From assembly GCA_049613665.1 (NCBI GenBank), contig JBMZCV010000098.1, positions 1 through 19,093 on the forward strand: DNA of 19,093 nucleotides. The letters are read 5' to 3'. The notes beneath the pieces are model-generated. The model was not told the origin of the DNA, searched no databases, and saw nothing but the letters and a program-made list of their open reading frames with translations. Positions 1-7,134 of the stretch are shown piece by piece (positions within the stretch are counted from its first letter, which is position 1; every line of letters starts with the position of its first letter). Both the position numbers and the translations under genes were made by a program. The stretch comes from JBMZCV01 sp049613665. Lineage in GTDB: Bacteria > Bacteroidota > Bacteroidia > Chitinophagales > UBA2359.

Positions 1-104
1 TGCAAATTTAATGGCCTTTTGAACTGAAAAATAGTATGTTTCCCTTGCTAAAAGGAGTTTTTTTATTCAACTGAAAATTGTTATAAAAAATGTCAGAACC
101 ATTG
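1..104. repeat. Direct repeat copy 1 (about 104 bp)
   Basis: This stretch matches 2628-2730 in the same orientation. By hand alignment there are about 12 differences in 104 positions, including one 1-base gap. Both copies start TGCAAATTT and share the block CCTTTTGAACTGAAAAATAG and a later ATTCAACTGAAAATTG block. CCTTTT near base 16 can pair with AAAAGG near base 50, so a weak stem is possible. The copy may extend left of the window. No open reading frame is evident inside it. With copy 2 it brackets the nucleoside transporter gene. Whether it is a mobile-element remnant or a shared leader is unknown. Confidence 0.8.
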
Positions 105-156
105 TTGTTAAATTTTTTACATAAATATTTGATTTATTTTAGTCTAATAAAAACAT

Positions 157-203
157 AAAAAGCCTATTGTCATTCTTTTTCAAGTTTGACAATAGGCTTT
201 TAC
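157..203 (-). terminator. Intrinsic terminator of the nucleoside transporter gene
   Basis: AGCCTATTGTCA (161-172) pairs perfectly with TGACAATAGGCT (187-198), and flanking A and T runs extend the stem. Read on the minus strand, the stem is followed by a T-rich tract, as expected for the end of the minus-strand gene whose stop codon is at 231. The flanking T run on the other side suggests it could also work in the opposite direction. Confidence 0.85.
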
Positions 204-230
204 TATTTTTTTCTTAAAAACAAAAAATGA

Positions 231-2057
231 CTAACCAATCAACATACCAGCAATCACACTCGTCAATAAGCAAGCAATTGTACCACCAATCAAGGCTTTG
301 ATACCCAACTCGGCCAACGTACCTCGCTGACTAGGTGCTAATGCTCCAATTCCACCAATTTGAATACCAATAGAACTCACATTGGCAAAACCGCAAAGTG
401 CATAAGTAGAAATCAACAAAGATTTTGCTTCTACCAAAGAACCACTTGCTTTCATATTGCCCATAGAAATGTAGGCGATGAACTCATTTAAGATGGTTTT
501 TTGCCCTAGCAACTGCCCAACGGCTACAATATCTGGACTAGGAACGCCAATAATCCACGCCAAAGGTGCGAAAACATAACCTAAAATATATTCGAGTCGC
601 AAGCCAACTTTATCTTCTGGACTACCAACTATATAATTGGGGTCGTTTCCTACCATTTCATTGATATTGAGCATATCGCCAATAGCAAGCAAGCAGGTAT
701 TTGCCATTTCTACCATCGCCAAAAATACTAATAACATTGCACCAACATTTACTGCCAATTTCAAACCTTCTGTCGTTCCGTTTGAAATAGCATCTAGCAA
801 ATTGCTACCGATTTTTTCTTTAGAAACATTCAAATTGCGTTCTACTTTTTCGGGGCTGACTTCTGGAAACAGCATTTTGGCTGCCACGATGGCCGCTGGT
901 GCCGACATAATAGAAGCGGATAACAAGTGTTTTGCAAACAAACGCTGCTGCTCCACATCTTCGCCACCCAAAAAGCCAACAAAAGCCGCAAACACACCAC
1001 CTGCAATAGTGGCCATTCCGCCTGTCATTAAGCACATAATTTCAGACTTCGTCATTTTATCCAAATACGGTTTTACGACTAAAGGAGCTTCCGTTTGTCC
1101 GATAAAAATATTGGCTGCCGCCGCCAAGCTTTCAGCACCCGATAAACGCATTGTGCGACTCATTATCCATGCAAAACCGTATGTTATTTTTTGTAAAAAA
1201 CCCAAATAGTACATCATAGACGACAAAGCCGAGAAGAAAATAACGGTAGGCAAAATTTTGAAGGCGAAAATAGCACCTATGCTTTGGTCGTTTACAAGAT
1301 TTCCAAATAGAAATGCTGCACCTTTTGAGGAAAAATTGAGAACAACTACGAAAAAGTCGGCGATAAACTGAAAAGCTTTGCCCACAAAAGGTACTTTTAA
1401 AACCAAAAGTCCAAAAATGATTTGCAAAACAATACCTGTACCCACAAGTCGCCAATCAATGAAACGACGGTTTGAGCTAAACAAATAAGCAATCAATAAG
1501 AGAAAAAAGATACCAATGATACCTCTCAAAATATTGTTGCCAAATATTTTGTCGAAACTGCTAGTTCTATCCTCATACTTTAATTGATAGGTTTGATTTT
1601 CGCTTTTTAATAGCAAATTTTTATCATCAATTTTTTGTACGAGCAACTGCTTATCTATTGGATAATTTGGCTTTTTCGGAATAATATTGCTTGCTGCCAA
1701 AGTGTCTGTCTGCAAGCTATCTGTGATTGAAGCAACAGGAGCTTCTATTTCCACAATTGTTATAGTGTCGACAGCTTCCCATTTGTAGTTGAGCGATAAG
1801 TTTTTTTCGCCCAATTCCCACGTTCCGATAATACGAAGCGAATCTTTGGTATAAATAAAACGCTGGCCAAGTTCATCATTGGCAAATCTCCATGATGTAC
1901 TGCCATCTTCGCTGTACCAAGTTTTTAGCATGGTAGGTGTGTCTGCTGCCTGCAAGCTTTGTTGCGAAAAGCAAGCGATGCATACCATTATTACCATAAA
2001 AAAACGCTGCAATAGCTGTCGGATAGCTGTTGAGCAAGTGTAAGTTTTACAATTCAT
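231..2057 (-). CDS. CNT-family nucleoside transporter with N-terminal periplasmic domain
   Basis: This 608-residue protein is a concentrative nucleoside transporter that should import nucleosides across the inner membrane using Na+ or H+. Residues from about 178 onward carry repeated membrane helices. The family motif GQTEAPL (320-326) forms part of the nucleoside site, and a CGFANVSSIGIQIGG-type motif lies near residue 553. Typical NupC proteins are about 400 residues. This one adds a signal-peptide-like hydrophobic stretch (about 16-37, ending SLQA) and a soluble, beta-rich segment (about 38-175) with GTWELG and alternating polar/hydrophobic strands. That extension would face the periplasm and looks lipocalin-like, which is inference. 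The ATG at 2057 is used; an internal Met21 would also give a signal peptide. The gene appears monocistronic, with its own terminator. Family call is firm; substrate and the role of the extension are not. Confidence 0.93.
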   Translation of the reverse strand: MNCKTYTCSTAIRQLLQRFFMVIMVCIACFSQQSLQAADTPTMLKTWYSEDGSTSWRFANDELGQRFIYTKDSLRIIGTWELGEKNLSLNYKWEAVDTITIVEIEAPVASITDSLQTDTLAASNIIPKKPNYPIDKQLLVQKIDDKNLLLKSENQTYQLKYEDRTSSFDKIFGNNILRGIIGIFFLLLIAYLFSSNRRFIDWRLVGTGIVLQIIFGLLVLKVPFVGKAFQFIADFFVVVLNFSSKGAAFLFGNLVNDQSIGAIFAFKILPTVIFFSALSSMMYYLGFLQKITYGFAWIMSRTMRLSGAESLAAAANIFIGQTEAPLVVKPYLDKMTKSEIMCLMTGGMATIAGGVFAAFVGFLGGEDVEQQRLFAKHLLSASIMSAPAAIVAAKMLFPEVSPEKVERNLNVSKEKIGSNLLDAISNGTTEGLKLAVNVGAMLLVFLAMVEMANTCLLAIGDMLNINEMVGNDPNYIVGSPEDKVGLRLEYILGYVFAPLAWIIGVPSPDIVAVGQLLGQKTILNEFIAYISMGNMKASGSLVEAKSLLISTYALCGFANVSSIGIQIGGIGALAPSQRGTLAELGIKALIGGTIACLLTSVIAGMLIG

Positions 2058-2091
2058 ACTGTGTGCTTTTGTTATTTTGATAGATTACTTA

Positions 2092-2195
2092 TAAGTGCCA
2101 AACATGATTTAAAAATAGGACGATTCGATGCTCATGCTTTTAAAATTAGCGTGTTAGCTTTCGCAATTTGTAAAATAAACCTGTTTTGGTGCTTA
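2092..2195. repeat. MITE-like element, copy A (about 104 bp)
   Basis: The left end TAAGTGCCAAACA (2092-2104) is an imperfect inverted match to the right end TGTTTTGGTGCTTA (2182-2195). The left ~29 bases, including ATTTAAAAATAGGA, closely resemble the left end of the element at 10892-11003. Both also contain TCATGC and GTTAGC-type words internally. It lies 35 bp upstream of the transporter ATG. A short non-autonomous transposable element is one reading; a shared upstream regulatory segment is the other. I could not recognise target-site duplications. Confidence 0.5.
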
Positions 2196-2627
2196 GTATA
2201 TAGCATTTTTTTTGTAGTAAAACACTTAAATACAGAGTAAAAATAACAAACTTTATAGTTACAAAAAAATTTTTACTCAAAATATAACTCGACTAAGGAA
2301 TTGTTTTTTATCACAACTGTTTTTGAATACTAATATGAGTACAAAAAATCTGAATAATGTCTAATATTTAAAGCCTTCGCCTTATTTTTAAACAGTTTAT
2401 TTGTCTTGCTTTTAAAGTGCCAAAGTAGAACTACGCAAACAGTTACTTTTTATTGATATGAAACCAATCTGTGACCATACAAAGTATCGTGAGTCTTAAA
2501 AAAAACTACTCAACAAAAAATGTTAATCTTTTTTTTGTATTTTTGAGAAGCAATAGTTCGGACATTTATACATTTTTTTATCAAAGGCTTAAACATACTA
2601 TTTTTTTAGGCTAAGGTGGCCCATATT

Positions 2628-2730
2628 TGCAAATTTTATAGCCTTTTGAACTGAAAAATAGTATCTTTCTTTTGCCCAAAGGCGTTTTTTATTCAACTGA
2701 AAATTGTTATAAAAAATGCCTGAATCATTG
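2628..2730. repeat. Direct repeat copy 2 (about 103 bp)
   Basis: This is the second copy of the repeat at 1-104, in the same orientation and about 88% identical by eye. It ends about 95 bp before the ATG of the Mpo1-like gene, so it may lie in that gene's 5' leader. CCTTTT (2643-2648) still faces a partly matching AAAGG (2678-2682), so the possible stem is mostly preserved. Confidence 0.8.
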
Positions 2731-2824
2731 AGAAGACAAGTGCCAAACACAATTTATTCAATTTCAATACCTTAGTAAAAAAGCAAATAGGCTGACTTTT
2801 TTGCTAAAAAAAACAATATTTTTT

Positions 2825-3292
2825 ATGAAAACAATGCAACAATGGCTCGACGCTTATGGCGAAAGTCACCAAAACGCCACTAACAAACTCGTGCATTGGG
2901 TTTGTGTTCCAGCAATTATGTTTAGTTTATTAGGTTTGTTATATTGCATTCCACCTATTTTTGCAGAGCGTACATTCTTAATCAATTGGGCGGCAGTAGC
3001 TGTTATTTTTACACTTTTATTCTATTTACGCTTGTCGTTCAACATTTTTTTAGGCTTCATTTTTATTGGTGGACTGATGTTGTGGGGCAATCATAGTTTG
3101 GCACAAACCATTGGTATTAGCGGCTTATTGAGTTCATCTATTACTGTATTTGTCGTAGCTTGGATAGGCCAATTTTTAGGTCATAAAATTGAAGGTGCAA
3201 AACCATCTTTTCTCGAAGATATTCAATTTTTGTTGATTGGGCCAGCGTGGCTATTGCATTTTATTTACAAAAAAGTAGGTATTCACTACTAA
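2825..3292 (+). CDS. Mpo1-like (DUF962 / YGL010w family) membrane protein
   Basis: This 155-residue, mostly hydrophobic protein belongs to the DUF962 family. The yeast member Mpo1 is an Fe(II)-dependent dioxygenase that alpha-oxidises 2-hydroxy fatty acids. The N-terminus carries the family pattern Y-x3-H-x4-N-x3-H-x4-P (Y11, H15, N20, H24, P29). The C-terminal half has GQFLGHKIEGAKPS (H120, E123), followed by FLLIGPAW. About four membrane segments are visible, at roughly 30-45, 52-70, 72-90 and 97-116. I start at the ATG at 2825; an in-frame TTG at 2801 would add eight residues but is less likely. It stands alone, with a terminator 22 bp after its stop. The family is clear; activity on bacterial lipids is inferred from the yeast enzyme. 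Confidence 0.87.
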   Translation: MKTMQQWLDAYGESHQNATNKLVHWVCVPAIMFSLLGLLYCIPPIFAERTFLINWAAVAVIFTLLFYLRLSFNIFLGFIFIGGLMLWGNHSLAQTIGISGLLSSSITVFVVAWIGQFLGHKIEGAKPSFLEDIQFLLIGPAWLLHFIYKKVGIHY

Positions 3293-3313
3293 AAATAATG
3301 TTGAAACAATTCA

Positions 3314-3357
3314 AAAAAAAGCATTGCGAACTATAAGAAGTTTGCAATGCTTTTTTT
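3314..3357 (+). terminator. Intrinsic terminator of the Mpo1-like gene
   Basis: GCATTGCGAAC (3321-3331) pairs with GTTTGCAATGC (3340-3350) with one mismatch. An A run precedes it and a seven-base T run follows. It could also serve converging transcripts from the amidase gene on the minus strand. Confidence 0.85.
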
Positions 3358-3453
3358 CATTAAATTTCGCCAAAGAAGTTCATTTTTTTGATTTGCTATA
3401 AAAGAGCAAGTAATATTTTGTGAGAACTGAAATAAATTTACTTTAACAAATTA

Positions 3454-4254
3454 TTAAGCTACAATATTAAAGTTATCAGCATCAAGATAAGCAGGAAATG
3501 CTGTTCGGTATTCATTCATTCGTGCTTTCGATAAAGAAACTAAAATCATCGTTTCGCTATCGGCATCTGCCTGCCACACCTTTTCGCCTCGAAAATTTAG
3601 CACCAAACTATCGCCACTATAATCTTTGCCTTTTCCATCTTCGCCCACTCGATTGACACCAATGGTATAAGCTTGATTTTCGATAGCTCTGCCAATCAAC
3701 AACTGTTGCCACGCATAGTTGCGAACTTGCGGCCAGTTGGCGACATATATTAGGCAGTCGTAGGCTGATTTTTGCTGTTCGATATTTCTGCTAAACACAG
3801 GAAAACGCAAGTCGTAGCATATCAGTGGGCAAATTCGCCAGCCTTTGTACTCCACAATCAAACGTTCATTGCCAGCCTCATACACTTTATGTTCATTGCC
3901 CATGCGGAACAAATGTTTTTTGTCGTAGGTTTCATAGTTTCCATCTGGCCGCATAAACACCAAACGATTGAAATACTTGCCTGCTTCGCTCACTACAAAA
4001 CTACCTGTAATAGCTGCATCGAGTCGTTTACTCCACTTTGAAAGCCAACGCATGGTTTGTCCATTCATATTTTCGGCTACTTTTTTGGGTTTCATCGTAA
4101 AACCTGTGGTAAACATTTCGGGCAATACGATAATATCCAAATCTTTTCGTCCTTCAAAGGCTTGTAGCTTTTTGGCATAGTTTACCAAATTTTGAGCGAC
4201 ATTTTCCCAAGTAATATTGGTTTGCAAAATTCCTATATGTAGAAATGAATTCAT
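3454..4254 (-). CDS. Nitrilase-superfamily amidohydrolase, omega-amidase (YafV/Nit2) type
   Basis: This 266-residue cytosolic C-N hydrolase is the normal length for YafV/Nit2-type omega-amidases. These deaminate 2-oxoglutaramate and 2-oxosuccinamate, side products of glutamine and asparagine transaminases. The catalytic Glu-Lys-Cys triad is visible: E46 in VLPEMFTTGF, K112 in TYDKKHLFRMGNEH and C146 in PLICYDLRFPVF. The YDKKHLF...EH pattern and the CYDLRFP nucleophile elbow favour omega-amidase over beta-ureidopropionase or N-carbamoylputrescine amidase. The protein opens directly with the first beta strand (HIGILQTNI), which supports the ATG at 4254. It appears monocistronic and converges with the Mpo1-like gene. 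I see no missing active-site residue. The exact substrate is inferred from the family. Confidence 0.92.
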   Translation of the reverse strand: MNSFLHIGILQTNITWENVAQNLVNYAKKLQAFEGRKDLDIIVLPEMFTTGFTMKPKKVAENMNGQTMRWLSKWSKRLDAAITGSFVVSEAGKYFNRLVFMRPDGNYETYDKKHLFRMGNEHKVYEAGNERLIVEYKGWRICPLICYDLRFPVFSRNIEQQKSAYDCLIYVANWPQVRNYAWQQLLIGRAIENQAYTIGVNRVGEDGKGKDYSGDSLVLNFRGEKVWQADADSETMILVSLSKARMNEYRTAFPAYLDADNFNIVA

Positions 4255-4330
4255 GGTATGCTATTTTTTATGGTAAAAAAATGCTAATTTACATTTTTTC
4301 ATTCTAATATTTTGTATTGGCTAAATAATT

Positions 4331-4371
4331 TAAGTGCGAAATACTAAATTTAAGCACCAATTTGACACTTA
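4331..4371. repeat. Short inverted repeat with TAAGTG...CACTTA ends
   Basis: TAAGTGCGAAA (4331-4341) is inverted as TTTGACACTTA (4361-4371), with two mismatches. The ends resemble those of the elements at 2092 and 10892, but the whole unit is only 41 bp. It lies in the 140-bp divergent gap, ending 22 bp before the plus-strand start at 4394. It may be a shrunken element or an operator. Confidence 0.4.
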
Positions 4372-4393
4372 AAAATAAAATATACTCTACCCT

Positions 4394-4828
4394 ATGAAAA
4401 CCTTTATTACCGCTATTACTTTTATTTGGAGTGGCTTGCTCATTGGCATTTCTTTTATGGAAGCACCGCTAAAATTTACTGCTCCCAATATCACTACCGA
4501 ATTAGGTTTGGGCATAGGAAAAGTCGTTTTTACGGCACTCAATAGAGTCGAAATATTAATTGTTTTGTGTCTTATCATCGCTTTATATTTCGTAAAAGCT
4601 AACCGCAAAACATGGCTTTCGTATAGTTTGCCTTTATTTATTTTGCTTATTCAAAGCGTATGGCTATTGCCTGTTTTAAATGTACGAATAGACAATATCG
4701 TTGCTGAAATAGCTGTTCCTCCTAGCAAACACCATATTATTTTCATTGTTTTGGAAGTTATCAAATTGATTTCTGTTTTGATAGCAGGTACAATTTTTAC
4801 AAAAAATAGTACTAAACAGCTTATCTAA
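4394..4828 (+). CDS. Small four-helix membrane protein, DUF4149/TMEM205-like
   Basis: This 144-residue inner-membrane protein of unknown function has about four hydrophobic helices, near residues 5-21, 50-67, 76-95 and 114-135. The N-terminal pattern (small residues, then SFMEAPLKFTAP, a short amphipathic stretch and a second helix starting FTALNRVE) resembles DUF4149/TMEM205-type proteins. That assignment is from general pattern only. It lacks a recognisable catalytic motif. The ATG at 4394 has no competitor and follows an AT-rich leader containing the 41-bp inverted repeat. It is divergent from the amidase gene. The terminator at 4976 could end its transcript. The gene is real on length and membrane-protein composition; its role is unknown. 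Confidence 0.75.
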   Translation: MKTFITAITFIWSGLLIGISFMEAPLKFTAPNITTELGLGIGKVVFTALNRVEILIVLCLIIALYFVKANRKTWLSYSLPLFILLIQSVWLLPVLNVRIDNIVAEIAVPPSKHHIIFIVLEVIKLISVLIAGTIFTKNSTKQLI

Positions 4829-4975
4829 AGTAATCTTTTTATAACCGACTTTAATTTTTTTTCGAGGCGAAATGTTATAGATAAGTTGCTCATTTGCGAA
4901 AACTAATACCTTGATTTTTTCAATACGTTAGCACAATATAAAGTGTGTATTCAAATAGTGTTTGGTATTCAAATG

Positions 4976-5014
4976 AAAAAGCACGGATAATAGTAATATT
5001 ATCCGTGCTTTTTT
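4976..5014. terminator. Bidirectional intrinsic terminator
   Basis: GCACGGATAATA (4981-4992) and TATTATCCGTGC (4997-5008) form a perfect 12-bp stem with a GTAA loop. Five A's precede it and six T's follow. It lies 22 bp past the stop of the minus-strand TPR gene and also faces the plus-strand membrane-protein gene. Between 4829 and 4975 there is only AT-rich DNA with a TAGTGTTTGG motif at 4957 that resembles the MITE-like ends. Confidence 0.9.
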
Positions 5015-5035
5015 GTTAGCTAAAAAAAATAATTT

Positions 5036-6604
5036 TTATCTAACGGTTGTGCTTTGTTGTATCCAGCAACCAACAGAAAAACGACCACCAGGGCCTTTAC
5101 CTGTTTTCATGAAAATTGTTTCTTTTGAAGGAAAGCCTTTTCTTGCATTCGACATTTTTTCAGCTGCTTTTTTATATACATCAGGATCTACTTCTTTTGC
5201 GTGAGCATACATATCATAAGCTACCCAATATACCGAGCTTCCACCGAAACCATCGCCAGAACAAGAGCTTTTGCTACGCATATACAAGTCACCGATAAAC
5301 AAGTAAGGGTCTCCCCAACCTGCACGCATAGAAGCTGCTTTGCGGGCATATTCTCTAGCTTTTGAGTTGTTGCTATTGGCTACTTGCTCAATTTTTGCTA
5401 AAGACATATATACTTTTGCTTTTTTGGTATTGTCACTTTCCAAGTCTAAAGAAGTCTCATAAAATGATTTTGCTTGTGCATAATTTTTTTGCTTTTGGTA
5501 AGTTTGAGCGATAAATCTTGCACGAGAAGCTGAAGGCTCTAATGTTTGCCATTTCAACAATACTTCCATAAACAATGGGTCAGATTTACAGCCACCTTTT
5601 TTCAACTTTTTATATAAAGTTTTTACGATGCTGATATCTTCTGGGTTGGTTTTATATTTTTCGCCATATACTTTTTTGATAGTTGGGCAGTCAGTTGCAT
5701 TCGCTTCTGCTTTAGCTGTTTTTGCTGCATTTTGAGCATCTGTGAGTTTTTCAACCGTTGATTCCATAATGTCGCCATATTTTTCGTATTTGGCAGCATA
5801 TTTTTCGTTGTTTTCTTTGTTGTAATCAATGATTTCTGCCAGTTGGTCATATTTATCTACTAGCTGATCAATAGTGATTGTTTTAGCTTTTACTTGCGAC
5901 AATAAAGTACGAAAGTAGTAATATACGACATCATAAGTAGCATCTTCTGCTTCAATTTCGATGGCTTTCGAACGCAAAGAAAAGATACTATCTTTTTCTT
6001 GTGGCTGATATTTTGCCAACAACTTCGATTGCAAGTAAGTAATATAACCTTCTTGGCCAAAGTGTTCTACACGGGTTTTATATACCATATTGATACTATC
6101 CATATAGGCTTGAGCTACTTTGTCGTCTTTGTATTTCCAGCCTTTAAATTTGCCCAACTCTTTCTCTTTACACAATTTTTTGCTTCTGCCTTCTGCTTCG
6201 CCTTTTTCGCAAATAGCATGAGTAATTTCCAAGTTCAGGTAGTTCGTGTACATTACCTCTCCGTTCAACAAAGGTGTTTTACGCACTGCTGGAGCGTTAG
6301 CATAAATAATTCTCCAATAAGGCATCGCATCGCCATAAGCTTTTTGTTTGAAAAACTCCCGATACAAAGAGTAATTTGTGCTATCTTCGCTGCTATATGT
6401 CGGTTGATTAAATAAAGCATCAGCTTCTGAAGTATCAATAGTGGGTTCAACAGGCTTCACTTCTTCCACCTTTACTACTTTGCCTTTTTTCTTTTTCTTT
6501 TTCTTCTTTTTGCCTTTCTTTTGTGCAAAAGCATCGTCGCTCACTGCACACATCAATAGGACTGCCAAAACGGCCAAAAATCCCAATCTTGCTATTTTCT
6601 GCAT
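5036..6604 (-). CDS. Exported TPR-repeat protein with poly-lysine tract
   Basis: This 522-residue protein has a signal peptide (about 1-27, hydrophobic core GFLAVLAVLLMCAV, likely cut after AFA). A strongly basic run follows immediately: about twelve lysines in residues 29-42, encoded at 6479-6520. The rest is mainly alpha-helical, and residues about 355-440 look like TPR units (FIAQTYQKQKNYAQAKSFYE, then VYMSLAKIEQ and YARKAASM). The C-terminus has several cysteines and a glycine-rich GDGFGGSS stretch near 450. Periplasmic or envelope scaffold is the likely role. Its partner is unknown. It lies downstream of the coaX-barrel pair on the same strand but across a 530-bp gap of repeats, so it probably has its own promoter. 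Similar secreted TPR proteins near coaX occur in other Bacteroidota, from memory only. Confidence 0.82.
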   Translation of the reverse strand: MQKIARLGFLAVLAVLLMCAVSDDAFAQKKGKKKKKKKKKGKVVKVEEVKPVEPTIDTSEADALFNQPTYSSEDSTNYSLYREFFKQKAYGDAMPYWRIIYANAPAVRKTPLLNGEVMYTNYLNLEITHAICEKGEAEGRSKKLCKEKELGKFKGWKYKDDKVAQAYMDSINMVYKTRVEHFGQEGYITYLQSKLLAKYQPQEKDSIFSLRSKAIEIEAEDATYDVVYYYFRTLLSQVKAKTITIDQLVDKYDQLAEIIDYNKENNEKYAAKYEKYGDIMESTVEKLTDAQNAAKTAKAEANATDCPTIKKVYGEKYKTNPEDISIVKTLYKKLKKGGCKSDPLFMEVLLKWQTLEPSASRARFIAQTYQKQKNYAQAKSFYETSLDLESDNTKKAKVYMSLAKIEQVANSNNSKAREYARKAASMRAGWGDPYLFIGDLYMRSKSSCSGDGFGGSSVYWVAYDMYAHAKEVDPDVYKKAAEKMSNARKGFPSKETIFMKTGKGPGGRFSVGCWIQQSTTVR

Positions 6605-6892
6605 GACGTTTGAATGTTTTTATAAATTTAATAAATAGTTGTCTTTGCTAGTTTTTAGTTTTGAATTTTTAGCTTTCCGTTTTTTGAAAAAAAGAAAATG
6701 ATTTGCTTTCACAAAAAATGCAAGTAAAGCATTCATTATTATTATTATTCAAAATTCTTCATTTACCTAAAAAAACAAAAACACTCGCTATTGCTGTATT
6801 GAGTTACATACTAAATCCGACAAGTGCGTTCACAGTATATTTAGTTTATAATTTGCTGACTGGCATTTTTCATAAAAGTGTTATGATAATCG

Positions 6893-6925
6893 AGGTAGAA
6901 GGCACTTTTAAAGTGCCTTCTACCT
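6893..6925. repeat. 33-bp perfect palindrome (REP-like)
   Basis: AGGTAGAAGGCACTTT (6893-6908) and AAAGTGCCTTCTACCT (6910-6925) are exact reverse complements around one central T. There is no T tract on either side, so this does not look like a terminator. The palindrome at 9298-9330 has the same 16+1+16 design and TTTT/AAA core but different arms, which suggests a REP-like family spread by a Y1 (REP-associated) transposase. No such transposase is in the window. Confidence 0.75.
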
Positions 6926-6932
6926 AAATACT

Positions 6933-7065
6933 AAAAAAGAACGACACGCTCTTGTTGGCGTTACTATCAACAAGTTGTTATAAAAAAATAAGCTTTAAAA
7001 TATTCTATTTACCCTTTTAGTTGCTGGTGATAACACACAGCAACGGCGAGAGTTGTCGTTTTTTT
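6933..7065. repeat. Inverted element with internal hairpins (about 133 bp)
   Basis: The left arm runs from the A-run at 6933 through ACGACACGCTC. The right arm (7045-7065) reads, when reverse-complemented, as an A-run followed by ACGACAACTCTCGCC. Each arm is joined to its own hairpin: CTTGTTG/CAACAAG (6951-6957 and 6968-6974) and GTTGCTG/CAGCAAC (7020-7026 and 7038-7044). The two halves are similar when one is inverted but clearly diverged. It may be a non-autonomous element or two inverted REP-like units. Confidence 0.45.
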
Positions 7066-7134
7066 GGAATAAAATAACATTTAATAAATATACTAAAATG
7101 CCAATTGCTTAAATTACAGTGCACTAATAACTCA

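Larger units (their letters stand above)
2058..2824. other. Long AT-rich intergenic region between divergent genes
   Basis: About 770 bp lie between the transporter start (minus strand) and the Mpo1-like gene (plus strand). They contain the MITE-like element at 2092-2195, direct-repeat copy 2 at 2628-2730 and another AAGTGCCAAACAC motif at 2737-2749. A TATTTTTG sequence at 2538-2545 fits the Bacteroidota -7 box TAnnTTTG but has no TTG at the right distance, so it is weak. The stretch 2200-2535 is AT-rich, with no reading frame or RNA gene that I can support. Confidence 0.6.
6605..7134. other. Repeat-bearing intergenic gap
   Basis: These 530 bp separate the TPR gene from the barrel gene. They contain the 33-bp palindrome at 6893-6925 and the inverted element at 6933-7065. 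A 21-base segment at 7107-7127 (GCTTAAATTACAGTGCACTAA) is 18/21 identical to one at 9427-9447 beyond the DUF4270 stop. The stretch 6605-6890 is AT-rich. I see no convincing gene or terminator there. Confidence 0.55.

Noticed and set aside
637..1209. 190-codon plus-strand frame opposite the transporter
   Set aside because: It overlaps the conserved CNT core completely and has no recognisable features.
6703..6927. Possible 60-74-residue hydrophobic small protein
   Set aside because: It needs a TTG start or an internal ATG at 6718, and its C-terminus is encoded by the 33-bp palindrome. Composition looks like translated AT-rich intergenic DNA.
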